Assembly: GCF_937616625.2 (NCBI RefSeq)
Contig: NC_065576.1
Span: 15,440,501-15,504,500, forward strand
From: Mercurialis annua
Taxonomy: Eukaryota; Streptophyta; Magnoliopsida; Malpighiales; Euphorbiaceae
Length of the DNA stretch: 64,000 bases
Direction: 5' to 3'
In this document: piece after piece, positions 1 to 11,890 of the stretch
How the letters are laid out: every line of letters begins with the position of its first letter
Position numbering within the stretch: the first letter of the stretch is position 1
Made by a program: the position numbers and the translations under genes
Notes under the pieces: model-generated
The model's database searches: none
Told to the model about the DNA's origin: nothing
What the model saw: only the letters and a program-made list of their open reading frames with translations

Positions 1-1
1 G

Positions 2-337
2 GATATCGAGGGCGTCAACAAGAAGCGGCGTGTCTACGGGTTGGGTTCAGCGACTAGTGCGTACGTGGATACGACGACGTCTAGTAGGGCGAGGACCAGG
101 TCCACACAGTCACAGCGAACTGAGGAGGAGATCGAGCGGCGTGTGCAGGCAGGGATCCAGGATGGACTGCGCCAGATTACCACTGAGGTGGAGGATCTCC
201 GTGCCCTGCAGGCGAGAACCAATGAGAGGATGGCCGAGATTATTCAGGCCGAGATGGCGAAGATGATGCAGACTCTTCCTCCGCAGTATCGCCCACCCCC
301 AGGTCCTTCAGACGATGACGACACTCCGACTTTGTAG
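2..337 (+). CDS. CACTA transposon protein (Transposase_24-like), C-terminal fragment
   Basis: The frame is open from base 2 to the stop at 335-337, so this is the last ~111 residues of a longer protein whose start is out of the window. The segment RVYGLGSATSAY (near residues 10-22 of the visible part) matches the short glycine/serine motif near the C-terminus of plant Transposase_24 (Ptta/En/Spm) proteins. It is followed by a Glu/Arg-rich amphipathic stretch and a proline-rich tail ending in an acidic DDDD run. In CACTA elements this gene lies next to the right terminus, which agrees with the terminus at 931. The protein is thought to bind subterminal repeats. The family call rests on one short motif plus context. 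Confidence 0.7.
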   Translation, partial: DIEGVNKKRRVYGLGSATSAYVDTTTSSRARTRSTQSQRTEEEIERRVQAGIQDGLRQITTEVEDLRALQARTNERMAEIIQAEMAKMMQTLPPQYRPPPGPSDDDDTPTL

Positions 338-559
338 TGTCACGTTTGTATTTCTGACATTTTGTATTTTGTCACTTTATACATTTTGTGTTATCTTGTT
401 TTATACATTTTCTTACGATATGTAAAATATAACATGTTTTTATATGAAATCGGTCGTTTTTGGAAATTGAGTTTTACTGAGAGTTGCAAATGATAGATTT
501 TACAGATTTTAATCGTCGTGAATTGAATAGGAAAAACGGACGAAAAATAGATAATTTCT

Positions 560-915
560 GTCCAAATTGCGACGCGTTTTGCGACGGAAGATAGTCCGTC
601 GCAAATATTGCCATTTTGCGACGGACACATAACCGTCGCAAAATGGCATGATTTGCGACGGACTATCTTCCGTCGCAAAATGTTTCAATCCGTCGCCAAT
701 ACGTCTCCCTTTTCATTTTTTGGGAGACGACATTGGCGACGGTGTGTTTGGATATGGCGACGGGCTAGCCGTCGCCATATTTGCGACGCTCTGGTCGCTA
801 ATATTTTAGCGACCAGAGCTTTTGCGACGGACTAATTCCGTCGCAATTCCGTCGCAAAAGTGTATTTGCGACGGATTATGAGTGAATTGCGACGGAATTT
901 TTCGTCGCAAAACAG
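560..915. repeat. CACTA subterminal hairpin array (TTTGCGACGG motif)
   Basis: About twenty copies of GCGACGG or its complement CCGTCGC occur in both orientations. They pair into nested stem-loops, for example around 585-680 and 730-830. One arm pair (790-820) uses a different core, CTGGTCGCTAA and its complement. This is the usual architecture of CACTA subterminal regions. Confidence 0.8.
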
Positions 916-931
916 CTGAAATGCCGTAGTG

Positions 932-3900
932 AGTTAACGAGCTAGAATACAGCTGAAATGACAGATGTATTGGAAAATGATGCGTACTTGATTAGTGATA
1001 AGCTAGAAAATGAGTATCGCTTTGACGAGACGTCAAAGATATTAAACTATGATATAAGAGAAGAAGTATATAAAAAGATATAATCAAAAGATCGACAGGT
1101 ATATACCATAGTGCAAGGAACATGCAGAGTTTACTATGCATCGACGTGATAAGCTATAGATATGATCTATGAATCGTGAAGGTTAATAAAACCGTGATAA
1201 CTTCTAATTGAACTGTTGGATCAAGTTCTTATTGGGACACGATGCCCCTAAGACGGTTACCTAAGTATTAACCGTTATGATCGTCAAACCGAGAATTTGA
1301 AGTAATGTTTATAAGAGTATATATGATGAATATGTATGGATAGAAATGACAAGCTAAATGGACGAGCGACCGGTATATGAGGAACGAAGTATGGAAATGG
1401 ATCACTTAAGTATAGCTAATATCAATTATGTATGGAATTGAGTAGTTTGAAGTATATGATACGTAAGATTAAGAAGTAAACGATAAGTATTGCAATAAAT
1501 GAATTAGGAGTCTGCAATTTCAGCATCAAGTTTGTAATTACGAAGCAGATTAACAAGCCGCCGAAAGTATCAATATGATAGATGTATGTGGAATATCGAA
1601 TCTTAAATTTCAGATTCGACCAACAAAGAGTCAAAGCATAGCGCGATCGTTATGGAAGATCAGTAATGATCCTTGAATGGGGAACGTAGATACGATATGC
1701 AGATGGTTAAGATATATCACATAACATCAAACTTGTCGAACATATGATTGGAGCTTCGAGCATCGAAATACGTGAAAGGATGTGAACAAGAGACCCAATA
1801 TCAGAATTGAGCCATACTCAAGAAAGTAGTACCGGATAGATCGAAACAGAAGATAAAAGATGAGAGTAAGATATATCGAAGGTATAATAAATGTATGATA
1901 AGAATAATAGTTTGATGGCAGATAAAGGATAGTAAAGAGGACGTTTAAGGGTAATTAGTATCGAGAGAGTAAAAATAACCTGCATATGTCGTATGGAACT
2001 CGCTAAGAGTGATCCAGAAAAGGAAAAGAGCAAGTCACATGGAAAGTTGATGAAAAGATTAGATGAATCGAATTCTATGTAGTCGCAAATACGTGGAAAC
2101 ATATGGGATAAAGATGATACGAACGTAGGGTCGGCCTCACCGACCATTAAGATGTCAGTGAGAGTACGATAAGACGATATGCACACCGCGTCGAGTAATT
2201 CAGGCAAGATAGACTACGACCCCTATTCACGATCACTTTTATTGATGCTAAAAGAAGAAGTACACGATGTACGCGACAAGATGAAGAAGAATGCAAAGAA
2301 TGAAATGGAAGATGATCGAGAAGCACGATAAAGACAAGAATGTGAATAGTAAGGATAAGTAAACTTAAAACCATGTAATAGTAATGAAATAGTTTGGAAA
2401 CTAAGAGCCAAACTAAGATCAAATATTTGAAAAGGAGAAATAGACATGTGATAGTTGGATTATGACAATGAATGCTAAAAGCATTTTTGAAAATCGAAAG
2501 ACGAACTATGTCAAGAAGACAATAAAGGAGAGAAAAGTATAAATTGAGATGATATAAGAAGTTAAGGACGAGTATAACCTAAGGGTTAATACTAAAGTCA
2601 ACATTAGAGTTTCAAAAGATAGATCACAACGAGGCAGATAGTGAGATATTCACTAAAAGGAGGAAGGAACATCGAAAGAAGATTAAGGTAAATAGGGTAT
2701 AAAGTGCCAAATATTGCAACAAGGATCCAAATATAGTACATGATCACGAGGATCAAGATACTATTGCGATTATAAGAATGGTTACGCTTGCGGTAAGGAT
2801 AGACAAAGATCACTATAAGAGCACGAGTACGCATTTGGATAGATGAGATAAGGGATTAACGAATTTGAAGATCATTAAGAGTATAGACGATACGCGATGA
2901 TGGTGACAGTGACAACACTGCCAAAAGCAACACACGACGATAAAAGTTGAAAGAGTCAAGGATCCTCATTGGAAATGAGTAAACGAGGTACATCGAACAA
3001 ATCAGGAGTAAAACTCCAACGCGGCAACAATCGATGTCCTTATGGTATGAAGATCGTGTACGTAACAGCTGCGCCCGAACCAAGAAGGTTCACTAAGAGA
3101 TTAAACATCTCTTTTTTATAGGACATCAAGCATTAAGGTACGGGCAACGGTGATGTAAAGAAACATAATGTAAGATGAACAATCTTATGTTAACAATGAA
3201 CGTAAGGGGAAGTAAAGGACGGGATGACAAACACAGTTATCCAAAATTACAAAGAATGAAAGAGAAAACAGAGTGATGAGAAGTAAGAAGAGATAAGAAA
3301 TAAGTCAAGTAAACCCTTACAAGGAAAACAAAGACCTTATAAGGATACGTCATGAGGATCCATCTCTTGGATGACTGCCGATGGACGAAAATAGTAAAAG
3401 AAGGAATCTTCACACGATAAGTGAAACGACAAGACATAAGAGAATAGTGAATAACGGGATAAAGATCCCAACACAATGATAAATAAGGATCAGACCGCGA
3501 TGACGGCCATACAAAAGAGACTACGTAAGTAGAAAAGCATGAGCTAATTGAGTATTCACATCACTCAACAATGAATGATGATAGGATTAGACGTATTGAA
3601 CAAAAGAAAAGAATAAAGAACGGAGAATTGTAAGTACATATGAATACGACTTGTGTCGTCATAAAAGGGGAGATGTCGAATGACAAAGATTATCATCTTT
3701 AGTTATGAAATATCATTAGAACGAATTACCATTGGACATCAGTAAGGAACTGAAAGTTCAATTACAGGCACAAGAATTTACAGTATTGATCAGACAAGGA
3801 ACAGTTAAAAAGGCCATGTATACAAGGTCAAGGAGAAAATATTAAAGGTAAGGAATCATGAGGCATAAGAATACAACTCCCGTCACGATAAAAGAAGAAA

Positions 3901-4100
3901 ATGACGTTAAAGTCGTCAACAACAATTGAAGTTGTGGTTTAAGTAATACAGGAATTGGAATATCAATTCAGTGTATCGACAAGGCATTATAAGATAAATA
4001 AGATATACTATTATGAAAATTGGTAAGGATACCAATTGAACAAATTATATAAGAACGGTATATGAAAATTCGAGGACGAATTTTTATAAGGGGGGAAGAA
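932..4100 (+). mobile_element. Decayed internal region of a Ty3/gypsy element, 3' part
   Basis: No reading frame survives over 3.1 kb. The call rests on the right end. Just before LTR-A are a purine-rich sequence (AAGGGGGGAAGAA, 4088-4100) and the motif TTCGAGGACGAA (4071-4082). Both are typical of the last bases of the polyprotein and the polypurine tract in plant chromovirus-like gypsy elements. A short stretch near 3720-3870 faintly resembles the end of a gypsy polyprotein when read in several frames. The A-rich composition and lack of frame suggest long decay. The 5' half lies beyond the CACTA insertion, outside the window. Confidence 0.55.
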
Positions 4101-4952
4101 TGTAATACCCCGAATATTTCTATCGTGCCCCGTGTCGTAAATCTCGATAAAGTAAATCAGAATTCATTTAATTTAAAATATCAGAAATTAAGAATAATTT
4201 ATATCAAGTTATTTAACGGGATTTAAGGAAATAGCTGAGAAAATTCATATAAAATAAATTACAAATTCCTAGTTAATAATTATTTCGCCAAAGTCCGCGA
4301 AATATTTTAAAGTATATATGATAAAAATTTCAAGTCAATCGGAGACTGTTTAAAATTTGGACGTGAATACGTTTTGGGCTAAGTTGCAACTTTTGAAAAG
4401 TTCAAGGACCAAAGTGTAATTTAGCCAATCAAGCCTCGAGAATAGTAATTAGAATATTCTTGACGAAAATTGCTAATTCTGGGTTAGTATTATTTATTTG
4501 GAAATAAATAATACGAATGTATTTGAGTTAAAACGGATAATTTACCGATTAAGTTAAAATAAAAAGTTTAAAAGAGAATTGGTTTAAGTTAAAGAAACGA
4601 AGGGTTGAAGTGGGAAATTTGCCAAATTATATATAAACATTTCCTTAAGAATAAGGAAATGAGAATGGATCAGATGGATCCAGAAAGAAAGAAGAAGGGA
4701 ATGGCGATCATCGTCGATCCGCCGCCGTTTCGCTGTTTCTCGTCCGAATCGAGCGATTCTCGCGCCGTTGGATCAAGAATTCGATCCTCTATCTTTTCTA
4801 AGGTTCAAATGAAGGTAATTTTGTTGTTTTGGGCTGTTACGTCACGAACGTGTGAACTAATCGTAATCGTATTGTTTTGATATTGTTGATGGTTTTCGAT
4901 ATGGGTTTTGTGTTAAAGTGATATGAGAGTATGACAGAATGGATTTAGGGTT

Positions 4953-5095
4953 CCCCACGACGTGAGGAATGATCCTCACGACGTGAGGGATGCCTCACGA
5001 CGTGAGGCATGATCCTCACGATGTGAGGAAGGGTCCTCACGACATGAGAAACCATGCTCACGACGTGAGGGAGGCTTGGCACAATGTGCCAAGCA
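4953..5095. repeat. Palindrome array in LTR-A (CCTCACGACGTGAGG units)
   Basis: Six spaced near-copies of a 15-bp palindrome, CCTCACGACGTGAGG, occur about every 20-25 bp. They are followed by a different perfect inverted repeat, CTTGGCACA..TGTGCCAAG (5072-5091). Arrays of the same design but different sequence lie at the matching position in LTR-B and LTR-C. Confidence 0.85.
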
Positions 5096-5584
5096 CGTTT
5101 CTTCATGGGAATGCCATTCTGAGGCTCGACATGAAGTACTCTGACCCGATAGTGACTTCCGGACTCCGAAAACGTGATTTTTGGACGTAAAACACATCGC
5201 CGACGATTAGGGTTTTAGTATTCAGATGACGTTTATAGATTAAACGTACATGTGATTTGAATAGGTAACCGACGTATCGACGAGCTACCAGGCCGGCGAA
5301 CTGAAATAGCTACGAGATCGAACGACGCATAGAACCTGCGTGATTGAATAACGATATTGCAGTTTTTGGATAGCGGTCACGGTGAGTTGCATTTTACTTT
5401 CGCGTATTGTTTATAAAAGTAATTATCATATACTATGATTTTATACATCGCATAATATATGGTTTGAAGTATCGCTTATTGAATTGCTTTTATCGATTAT
5501 CATTTGCTATTATTATCGATTATTGTATCGTTTATCGAATTATTATAGTTTTTAAACCAGTGTATGATCCGAGGAAACGTGCTA

Positions 5585-5603
5585 CCTATTGGGCGCCAAT
5601 AGG
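5585..5603 (+). promoter_or_regulatory. Conserved LTR stem-loop CCTATTGG/CCAATAGG (LTR-A)
   Basis: A perfect 8-bp stem with a 3-base loop, followed by a conserved TGTGTGATCACC. The same stem-loop and flank recur at 12644-12661 (LTR-B) and 58606-58624 (LTR-C). Its role is unknown. Confidence 0.6.
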
Positions 5604-5747
5604 ATTGTGTGATCACCGGTGAGTATGTCAGTCTAGCGTGTCTAGATTATTATCGTGTTATGGAATTATATCGAACATCGAATATCGAACATCGTTTATC
5701 ATATCGTATCGTATCAAAGTTGGAATATATATCGAATTGGATACGAG

Positions 5748-5880
5748 GTTTAACTCGGTTGAACTATCTCGGGACCCGTATCCAGTGGGTTTAACTCGGT
5801 TAAACTATCTCGGGACCCACACCTTGGGATTAAGCGATGGTAGATGTTTAACTCGGTTGAACTATCTCGGGACCCTACCA
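5748..5880 (+). repeat. Three tandem copies of a ~45-bp unit in LTR-A
   Basis: The block TTTAACTCGGTTGAACTATC followed by TCGGGACCC occurs three times with few differences. It underlies a spurious 164-codon ORF at 5638-6132. Confidence 0.85.
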
Positions 5881-6097
5881 ATTGGATCGATCGAATCGAT
5901 TGTTATCGTTATGAATCGTATGAAATTATTGATCGTATTGAGTATCGTGATTAGGGTTTCCATCGGATCTAATGCTTGGAGTATTATCTACTACATTATG
6001 TTATATTTTGATATCGTGTATCGATTTGTATATATGAGTTTTTATCGTATGCGATGTTATGTTTTTGATAATATCGTTAGTAGCTTGCAAGCTCACT

Positions 6098-6117
6098 CAG
6101 TATTTTCCCAAATACTG
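6098..6117 (+). promoter_or_regulatory. Conserved LTR stem-loop with compensatory changes (LTR-A copy)
   Basis: CAGTATTTTCCCAAATACTG forms an 8-bp stem with a TCCC loop. It is preceded by CTCACT and followed by ACCC. Matching 20-nt hairpins with different stem sequences are at 13021-13040 and 59007-59026. Confidence 0.65.
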
Positions 6118-6563
6118 ACCCTTCACCTTTGATGTCTTTCAGGTTATCGGAGTTGGATCAGACAGATCATCTCTTTGTGCTAGAAGTCTGCTTGGCTTGC
6201 ACAAAGCACGGGTCTCTCTAGTGCTGCAGTAGTATACAATGATTATGAGCGACCTAGTATAGAAAAATCTTTTCACTCTGGGTATGAGCCTTAAGTTAGG
6301 CTATTCTGTTTACGATTATGACCCCTCTGTACGAGTTGACAAGTGGGCTAGTACGTACGTGGTACGGAAGTGAGACGCCCTTGTGTATTATGTCAACTAA
6401 TTGGTATAAATATATACATATATGACGTTGCTTCCGTTTATACATTATATTTTATTTGTTTTATAGCGAAAAATTTATAGTGGTTTTAGGCTTGCTACGG
6501 GTTCCGGAGCTACCACTCCCGTTCCCTAGCGCCGGTCTCGGCTCAATATTTTGGGTCGTGACA

Positions 6564-7485
6564 AAAACTTTTCACGAAACTAAACCGTTAAACAATTAAC
6601 TTAGAGTAATAAACTAGCTGAAACACTTTAGCATATGCATATGTAATACTTCATTCGAAAGGTAGTGTACAAAATATTTATAGAGGAACAAACTTTCATA
6701 TACTATATCAAACGTACTAAGTCACTACATATATAGCTAGCAAACTTTCTAGTTCGCACTACATAATATGTGACGTCTAATTATTAATCATAAGCGTAGC
6801 CTAGCAAAATTATATAAAGAAGCAGCGATATTAAAACATGACATATACAACACCGCTGAAAAGGCTACGACACTACCAAGGTCCATATTATTGCAGCGCT
6901 AAAATAGGTCGGGAACTGTACATGCCAAAAAGAAGACTTCCAGAACAAGGACTATTGCCTATAGAATGCATTGTTCATAATGGTAACCTGACCTTACTGA
7001 CTGGAGATCTCAAAAAATAGGTTCAATGGGTAATAACAAGTTATGAAAGGTATGAGCCAGAATATGTAATGTTGGTGCATGATTCTTGAAGCAAGTAGAT
7101 GATGAGTTAATAGAATCTCTTAATGAATTCTACATTCCATATGGAATGAAGTACCTAGCTACAAGAATACTCTTAATAGCTTCACCTTTGTGAATGTGGA
7201 AGTGGTGCTGCTTTCTATGAGATTTTGAGGCAAAATTCTAGAGCGTTCACTAAACGGGGATAGATGTGCAGGGCCATAAAGACACTGGCTTTGGAAAAAC
7301 ACTTTTGAATAGGTTGTGCATGATTTGATGTCCGAGATAGAGTTCAAAACTAAGAGTCACTCTTGTTGAATCAGAATCGAATACACTACGCAAAGATTCA
7401 AATCGAAAGAATCCTTTGCTTATGCACAATCTTATTAATACATAAATTGCTCGAGAAACTATTTAAAAATTTTAAAGTGGGGGAT
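6564..7485. other. Unassigned AT-rich stretch with a short unrecognised ORF
   Basis: This lies between LTR-A and a probable copia LTR. An ORF at 6838-7020 encodes 60 residues beginning MTYTTPLKRLRHY. The frame continues past its TAG for another ~20 sensible residues (to about 7087), so it may be a broken exon or retrogene piece. I do not recognise the family. The last 20 bases (AAAGTGGGGGAT, 7474-7485) look like a copia polypurine tract, so part of this stretch could be decayed copia internal DNA, but no copia motif can be read. Confidence 0.3.
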
Positions 7486-8342
7486 TGTTGGAAACTTTAT
7501 TGACTTTGAAAAAAACAAAAAGAAAAATGCCTTGTTATTAAAAATGAGAATATGAAGAGTTTTGTGATTTTTCGCATTGCTTGGGAGAACTTAATTTATT
7601 GACTTTATAAACTTAATTTTTCTCATATGGGTTTGTACTTTAAGGGGTACCTAATTTTGTGAACGGGCTAGAAGTTACATCCTTCCATATTTACCATACA
7701 CGCGTCGTCCGTCCGGTCGGCTAGCCCGGTTTGGGTGGGGTGGGTGGTTTGGTTCGGTTTGCACTATATTTTTTTGGATACGTAATTAATTAAACTTTAT
7801 TTTATTACATAACAATTTGTTTCCAAATAAAAAATATATCCTTTGGTTTTCTCCACACGTTTTAACTATTGTTAATATTATTTATTATCAAAAACGTTTT
7901 CAGTATTTATTTTTGTATTTACTTCGCCTCTAACAGCTCTATTTTCTATGCCTATAAATACTTATTCTATTTTCATTTGAAAATACAAAAAATTACAGAG
8001 CAAACAAAGAGCAATACAGAAAATTGTTTTAGAGATGTTGTTACAATACACTGACAGCAGTATTTCGGCTGTTTTATCCTAGTGACGGCGTGATATGTAG
8101 TCGGCTTTGCACCACCAAACTGTGCTGCGAAACATCTAAAATAAAATGACTTAGTCCGGATTCAAACTCATTGAATTTCAGTTTATTTTCAGTAATTATA
8201 TCAACAAATACTATTAATTTATACGATTCTTTGTTGAAGTTGGGTTTCTATGTCCAAGTAGAAAGAATCAATCTGATCATTTCTACATTGTATAAATTCA
8301 AATTTTAATAAAATGAGGAAAACAAACTCTTCTTGTGTAACA
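7486..8342 (+). mobile_element. Probable Ty1/copia LTR (right border uncertain)
   Basis: It starts TGTTGGAAAC directly after GTGGGGGAT, the usual polypurine-tract/LTR junction of plant copia elements. A TATA-like CCTATAAATAC lies near 7952, followed by a purine/CA-rich leader-like segment, as expected for a U3-R structure. The right end is only guessed at a CA near 8342. No target duplication was confirmed and no copia coding motif was found nearby. Confidence 0.45.
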
Positions 8343-9629
8343 TGTTTTTATTGATTAATTTGCTCCTTTTTTTTGTTATTTATGGTAGTTGTTTAGTTGA
8401 TAAATAAATTCTTACTGATTTAGTGATTTCTTTGTGAGAGATTGTTGTACAGGAGCAAACAGAGAGGGTTCTTGGAGCCATGGATCAAGATTTGCAAGAT
8501 TTAATCGAACAGTTTTTTTGTGAAATTAAATGTAATGATATTGTTTACAAAAAGTCATTTTAAATATGAATTAATAATGTTACTGAATATTTATAATGTT
8601 ACAATGTTAATTTTGTGTTAATTATGTGTTGATATTTTGTTGATCTTCTGTTGATATTTACTGATTTTACCATTGATAAAGAAGACGATATTGTATGCAA
8701 TATAAACTAAAAAAAATTAAAATTAAATTGAGATTGAATAATAATATTATTAATTTTATATTAATCTTAAGTTGATAGTTGATTGATCTTGTGTTGATAT
8801 TGTCTTGATTTTGGGTGGATATTTTGTTGATTTTAGCATTGGTGAAAAAGACAATAATGATGTTGAATTATTTTAATTTCACAGTGTTGCTATTGTATTG
8901 ATTTATTTGTTAATTTTCGGTTAATATTTCATTGATTTGAGCATTGGTAAATAAGACAATAATGATGTTGGACTATTGTAATTTAGATTGTTGATACTGT
9001 ATTGATATTATGTTGATATTTGGTTGATTTTAGCATTAGTGAAAAAGACTATATAATACGTGAAATAAAAAAACTTGAAGCAATGTTGAAAAATATAAAA
9101 ATTATTGTTAAAAATTTTAAATTTTAAATTAGTTAGTTTATTACATGTTGATTTTGGTTGATCTAATATTAATATATGAAAATAATTAAAATTAAATATA
9201 TTACAAATAATAAATGCTGATTAATTATGAGTAAAAAATATAAATAATAAAATTAGTATGAAAAAAATATTTAAATTAATATTACCCAGTTTATTAAATA
9301 TTGTTGGTATTGTATTGATATTACGTTGATGTTAAAATTGACGAAAAACGTCAATAGTAAAATTCCAAAAAAAAAATTAAAAAAATTAAAAATTAAATAT
9401 ATGATAAATATTAAGTGAGAAATACAATGGTGAAAAAAAATTTAAAATAGTGAAAGAAAATACTAAAAAATGAGAGTTAAATTAGAAAGTAAAATCTTAA
9501 AAAAAAATTAGTATGAGATGTCAAAATTTAAAAAGAGTAGTAAAAAATTAAATGTTGTAGAGTATTTAATATAAAAAAACCCTTAATTTAATGCAGATAT
9601 TGATAACTGCACAATCTTCAAATCCTTGC
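8343..9629. other. AT-rich DNA with degenerate tandem repeats
   Basis: No gene is visible. Between about 8640 and 9050 a diverged unit of roughly 95-120 bp recurs. It is marked by AGCATTGGTGAAAAAGAC (8836, 8940, 9031, and a weaker copy near 8667) and by repeated TTGATATT/TTGATTTT. From 9050 to 9600 the sequence is mostly A/T runs. An ATG-led stretch at 8480 (MDQDLQDLIEQF) follows a splice-acceptor-like TTGTACAG but stops within 30 codons. Confidence 0.4.
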
Positions 9630-9924
9630 GGGTTAACCCATCGGCGGATCCCTACACTTTTCTTGTTTTATACATAAGGTCCATGCACTAAAATACTTCA
9701 TCATTAAATCTCTGCACTTTCACTTCTATCAACCCGAAATCCTTTGTTAACCTTCTATCAGCGTGTGTAATATCTGTTTATGAGAGTAGAATTTATTTTT
9801 ACTTTATGATACTAGAATTTATTTTTGTAGTTTTATATAAACAAATAAAGTGCCTACACTTTTAATTTTAGGTCCCTGCACTTTTAATTTATATAAATAA
9901 GATCCATGCACTTTGATTTCATAG

Positions 9925-10280
9925 AAATACCAAACATTTACGGGTTTTATCAGTTATAACTAAAACTTCAAAATCGGCTAGTTTAGCCATTTTGATATAT
10001 TTGAAATATTTTCTAGACATTCTCAAAAAAAATTAAAAAATTTATCATTCGTGAATAGGATAAACTAGCTGATTTTGATTGATTTCGCCAGAAAAGGTTT
10101 CAAATATCTCATATCACTGAAAATCGAATATTTTAGTCCATTCACGAATGACAAATTTTTCGGTCTGATTCACAAATTGCACAAAAAGGTTTCAAATATC
10201 CCAAAATGGACTAAACTAGCCGATTTTTAAAATTTTGATTATAGCTGACAAAATCCACAAACATTGATATTTTATTGAAA
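9925..10280. mobile_element. Fold-back MITE-like inverted repeat
   Basis: The left arm (about 9930-10065) and right arm (about 10130-10275) are inverted copies sharing AAATCGGCTAGTTTAG, TCATTCGTGAAT and TTTATCAG/TTTGTCAG blocks. The whole could fold into one long hairpin. No target duplication was identified. It may be a separate MITE or the internal structure of the outer element. Confidence 0.5.
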
Positions 10281-10699
10281 TTAACCCTATTATTTTCTAA
10301 CATAATAAAGAAATGACTAAATCACAAAAAAAAACCTGACCTTTTAGCCCATTTTCACTTGCACCCTGACGTTGCAATTTTGTCTATACCATTCTAATTC
10401 GCTCGTTTACAATTACACCCTAAAAAACTAAATTGACCCTTTTTTACTAGGAAAAAAATGCCAATTTGGTCCTTCATTTTTAATTTATTTTCTGAAAAGT
10501 ATTTAAAATTATAAAATGAACAAAAAACCCTCTTTCCCAATAAATTAAGATATTTAAAATTTAAATAAATAATTTAACAAAATATATAATTAATTTTATT
10601 TTATTTTTCTAAAAATCGACAACCCGCTCATCTTTCACGTGACGGAATTTGTCACGAGGAAGATGAACCTGGTTCGAACCAGATTTGGTTCGAACCATA

Positions 10700-10901
10700 T
10701 CTGTTCCGAACCATGGTCTTCCTCAAGGAAGATCTGTTTGTCTTTCTCTGTGAGCAAGACGGTGACTGTTCATCGTCTTCCTCAGTGAGCAAGACGGTGA
10801 CTGTTCATCGTCTTCCTCACTGAGGAAGACGGTGGTCTTCCTCACTGAGGAAAGACGGTCTTCCTCGGTGAGGAAGACCAGGTTGTCTTCCGCGGTGAGG
10901 A
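10700..10901. repeat. Palindromic GTCTTCCTCACTGAGGAAGAC repeats in MULE-A, left arm
   Basis: Several palindromic units built on CTTCCTCACTGAGGAAG and a spacer GACTGTTCATC are repeated in tandem. They lie beside TTCGAACC palindromes (10660-10715). A shorter matching set is on the right arm at 14253-14335. Confidence 0.8.
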
Positions 10902-11823
10902 TGTAATAATCCGGAAATTTAAGGATTAAAATATAGCCACGTGTCTAATATTTTATTAGACGGGAGTAGGTAAATTAAATTTAAAGATAAATTTAATTTA
11001 CAAGTGTCCCTAAATTTATATTATGGCTATAGGATTTCAAATTTAAATTTTTAGAATTTAAATTTGATTAATTATATAGTTAACGGTGGCAATATGGATT
11101 TATGAATTGGGTGCAGAATAATTTATAAGTCCCTAGCGAATATTTTTGGTGTCAATATTCGCGAAATATTTTAAAAAGGTTATCGTGAAAATTTGATAAA
11201 ATTTGGAAGCAGAAATTTTATCAAGCGCAGTCAATACGGGCTTAATAAATCGAAAATGATTTATTAAGAATAAAATATAAGTCGGATGAGAATAAAAATT
11301 ATATTTTTATTCTTGTTATATTTTATTAGATTTTTGGTAAAATTTTCACGAAATCTGAAAATCGTTTCCGTTTAGGCTACGGACGACTAGTTTAGAAGTT
11401 GGTTTAAAGTGCATGATTGAGCTAGTACCAAACGGCACTTTAGCCATTTATTATTTAAAGGAATTGAAGCACATGAAATGAGAACAGAACCCTCATTTCA
11501 TCAACTTCAACTTTCAAATAGAGCAGCTTGCTCTCTGTGACTTCGGCGACTTAGGGTTTCCGAACCGTTTCGTCCGTTTCTCGATTCTAACTCAATTTCT
11601 TCAACGATTACTCACGTAATCGAGGTATTATATCCGTATTAAACGTTTATTTCGATTTATTTCGAATATAAACTCGTTTATAAACGGTTACCGTATCGAA
11701 TTATCGTTTTAAACGTCCGTATTGATTTTCAATTGTGTATACGTGATTGTGGACGTTATAATAGTGTATTTGAACGTTTTAAGCAGGACGGGAGGTCTCC
11801 GAATTTCAATTTCCGCACAGCCC

Positions 11824-11890
11824 ACTGTGCGGGCGCACACTGTGCTGTGCGGGCGCACACTGTGCTGCGCGGCCGCACAGCTGCCCGACG
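11824..11890. repeat. Palindrome array in LTR-B (CTGTGCGGGCGCACA units)
   Basis: Three GC-rich units, two of CTGTGCGGGCGCACA and one of CTGCGCGGCCGCACAG, lie in tandem at the position matching the arrays of LTR-A and LTR-C. The core TGTGCG..CGCACA is shared with LTR-C but not LTR-A. Confidence 0.8.

Larger units (their letters stand above)
1..931 (+). mobile_element. CACTA (En/Spm-like) DNA transposon, right end
   Basis: The element begins left of the window. Its right terminus is read at 931, where the sequence ends GCCGTAGTG, the reverse complement of CACTACGGC. The last bases follow the CACTA rule of a TIR starting CACTA. Immediately inside is a dense array of short inverted motifs built on TTTGCGACGG, as expected for the subterminal repeats where CACTA proteins bind. 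The 3' end of a transposon protein gene lies at 2-337. The 3-bp target duplication on the right would be AGT (932-934), but its left partner is out of view. The element appears to sit inside the decayed gypsy element that follows. Confidence 0.85.
4101..6563 (+). mobile_element. Gypsy LTR-A (3' LTR, 2463 bp)
   Basis: It starts TGTAATACCCCG right after a polypurine tract and ends GGGTCGTGACA, so it has TG...CA borders. No primer-binding site follows, which makes it a 3' LTR. It shares segments with LTR-C (57255-59424): the first ~60 bp, a block near 4290-4430, and the last ~75 bp starting GGCTTGCTACGGGTT. Inside, in order, are a TATA-like ATTATATATAAAC near 4626, a palindrome array (4953-5095), a CCTATTGG stem-loop (5585-5603), three tandem copies of a ~45-bp unit (5748-5880), and a CAG...CTG stem-loop (6098-6117). 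The short ORFs in it are not credible genes. Confidence 0.88.

Noticed and set aside
1818..2207. 129-codon minus-strand ORF
   Set aside because: Hydrophobic, low-complexity translation of decayed A-rich retroelement DNA with no recognisable motif.
4953..5095. Regularly spaced palindromic repeats that resemble a CRISPR array
   Set aside because: They lie inside a plant gypsy LTR with defined borders, the spacers are only ~5-10 bp, and there are no cas genes; the arrays in LTR-B and LTR-C confirm an LTR feature.
5638..6132. 164-codon ORF in LTR-A
   Set aside because: It runs through three tandem DNA repeats and AT-rich sequence, has no domain-like composition, and LTR-C has no counterpart.
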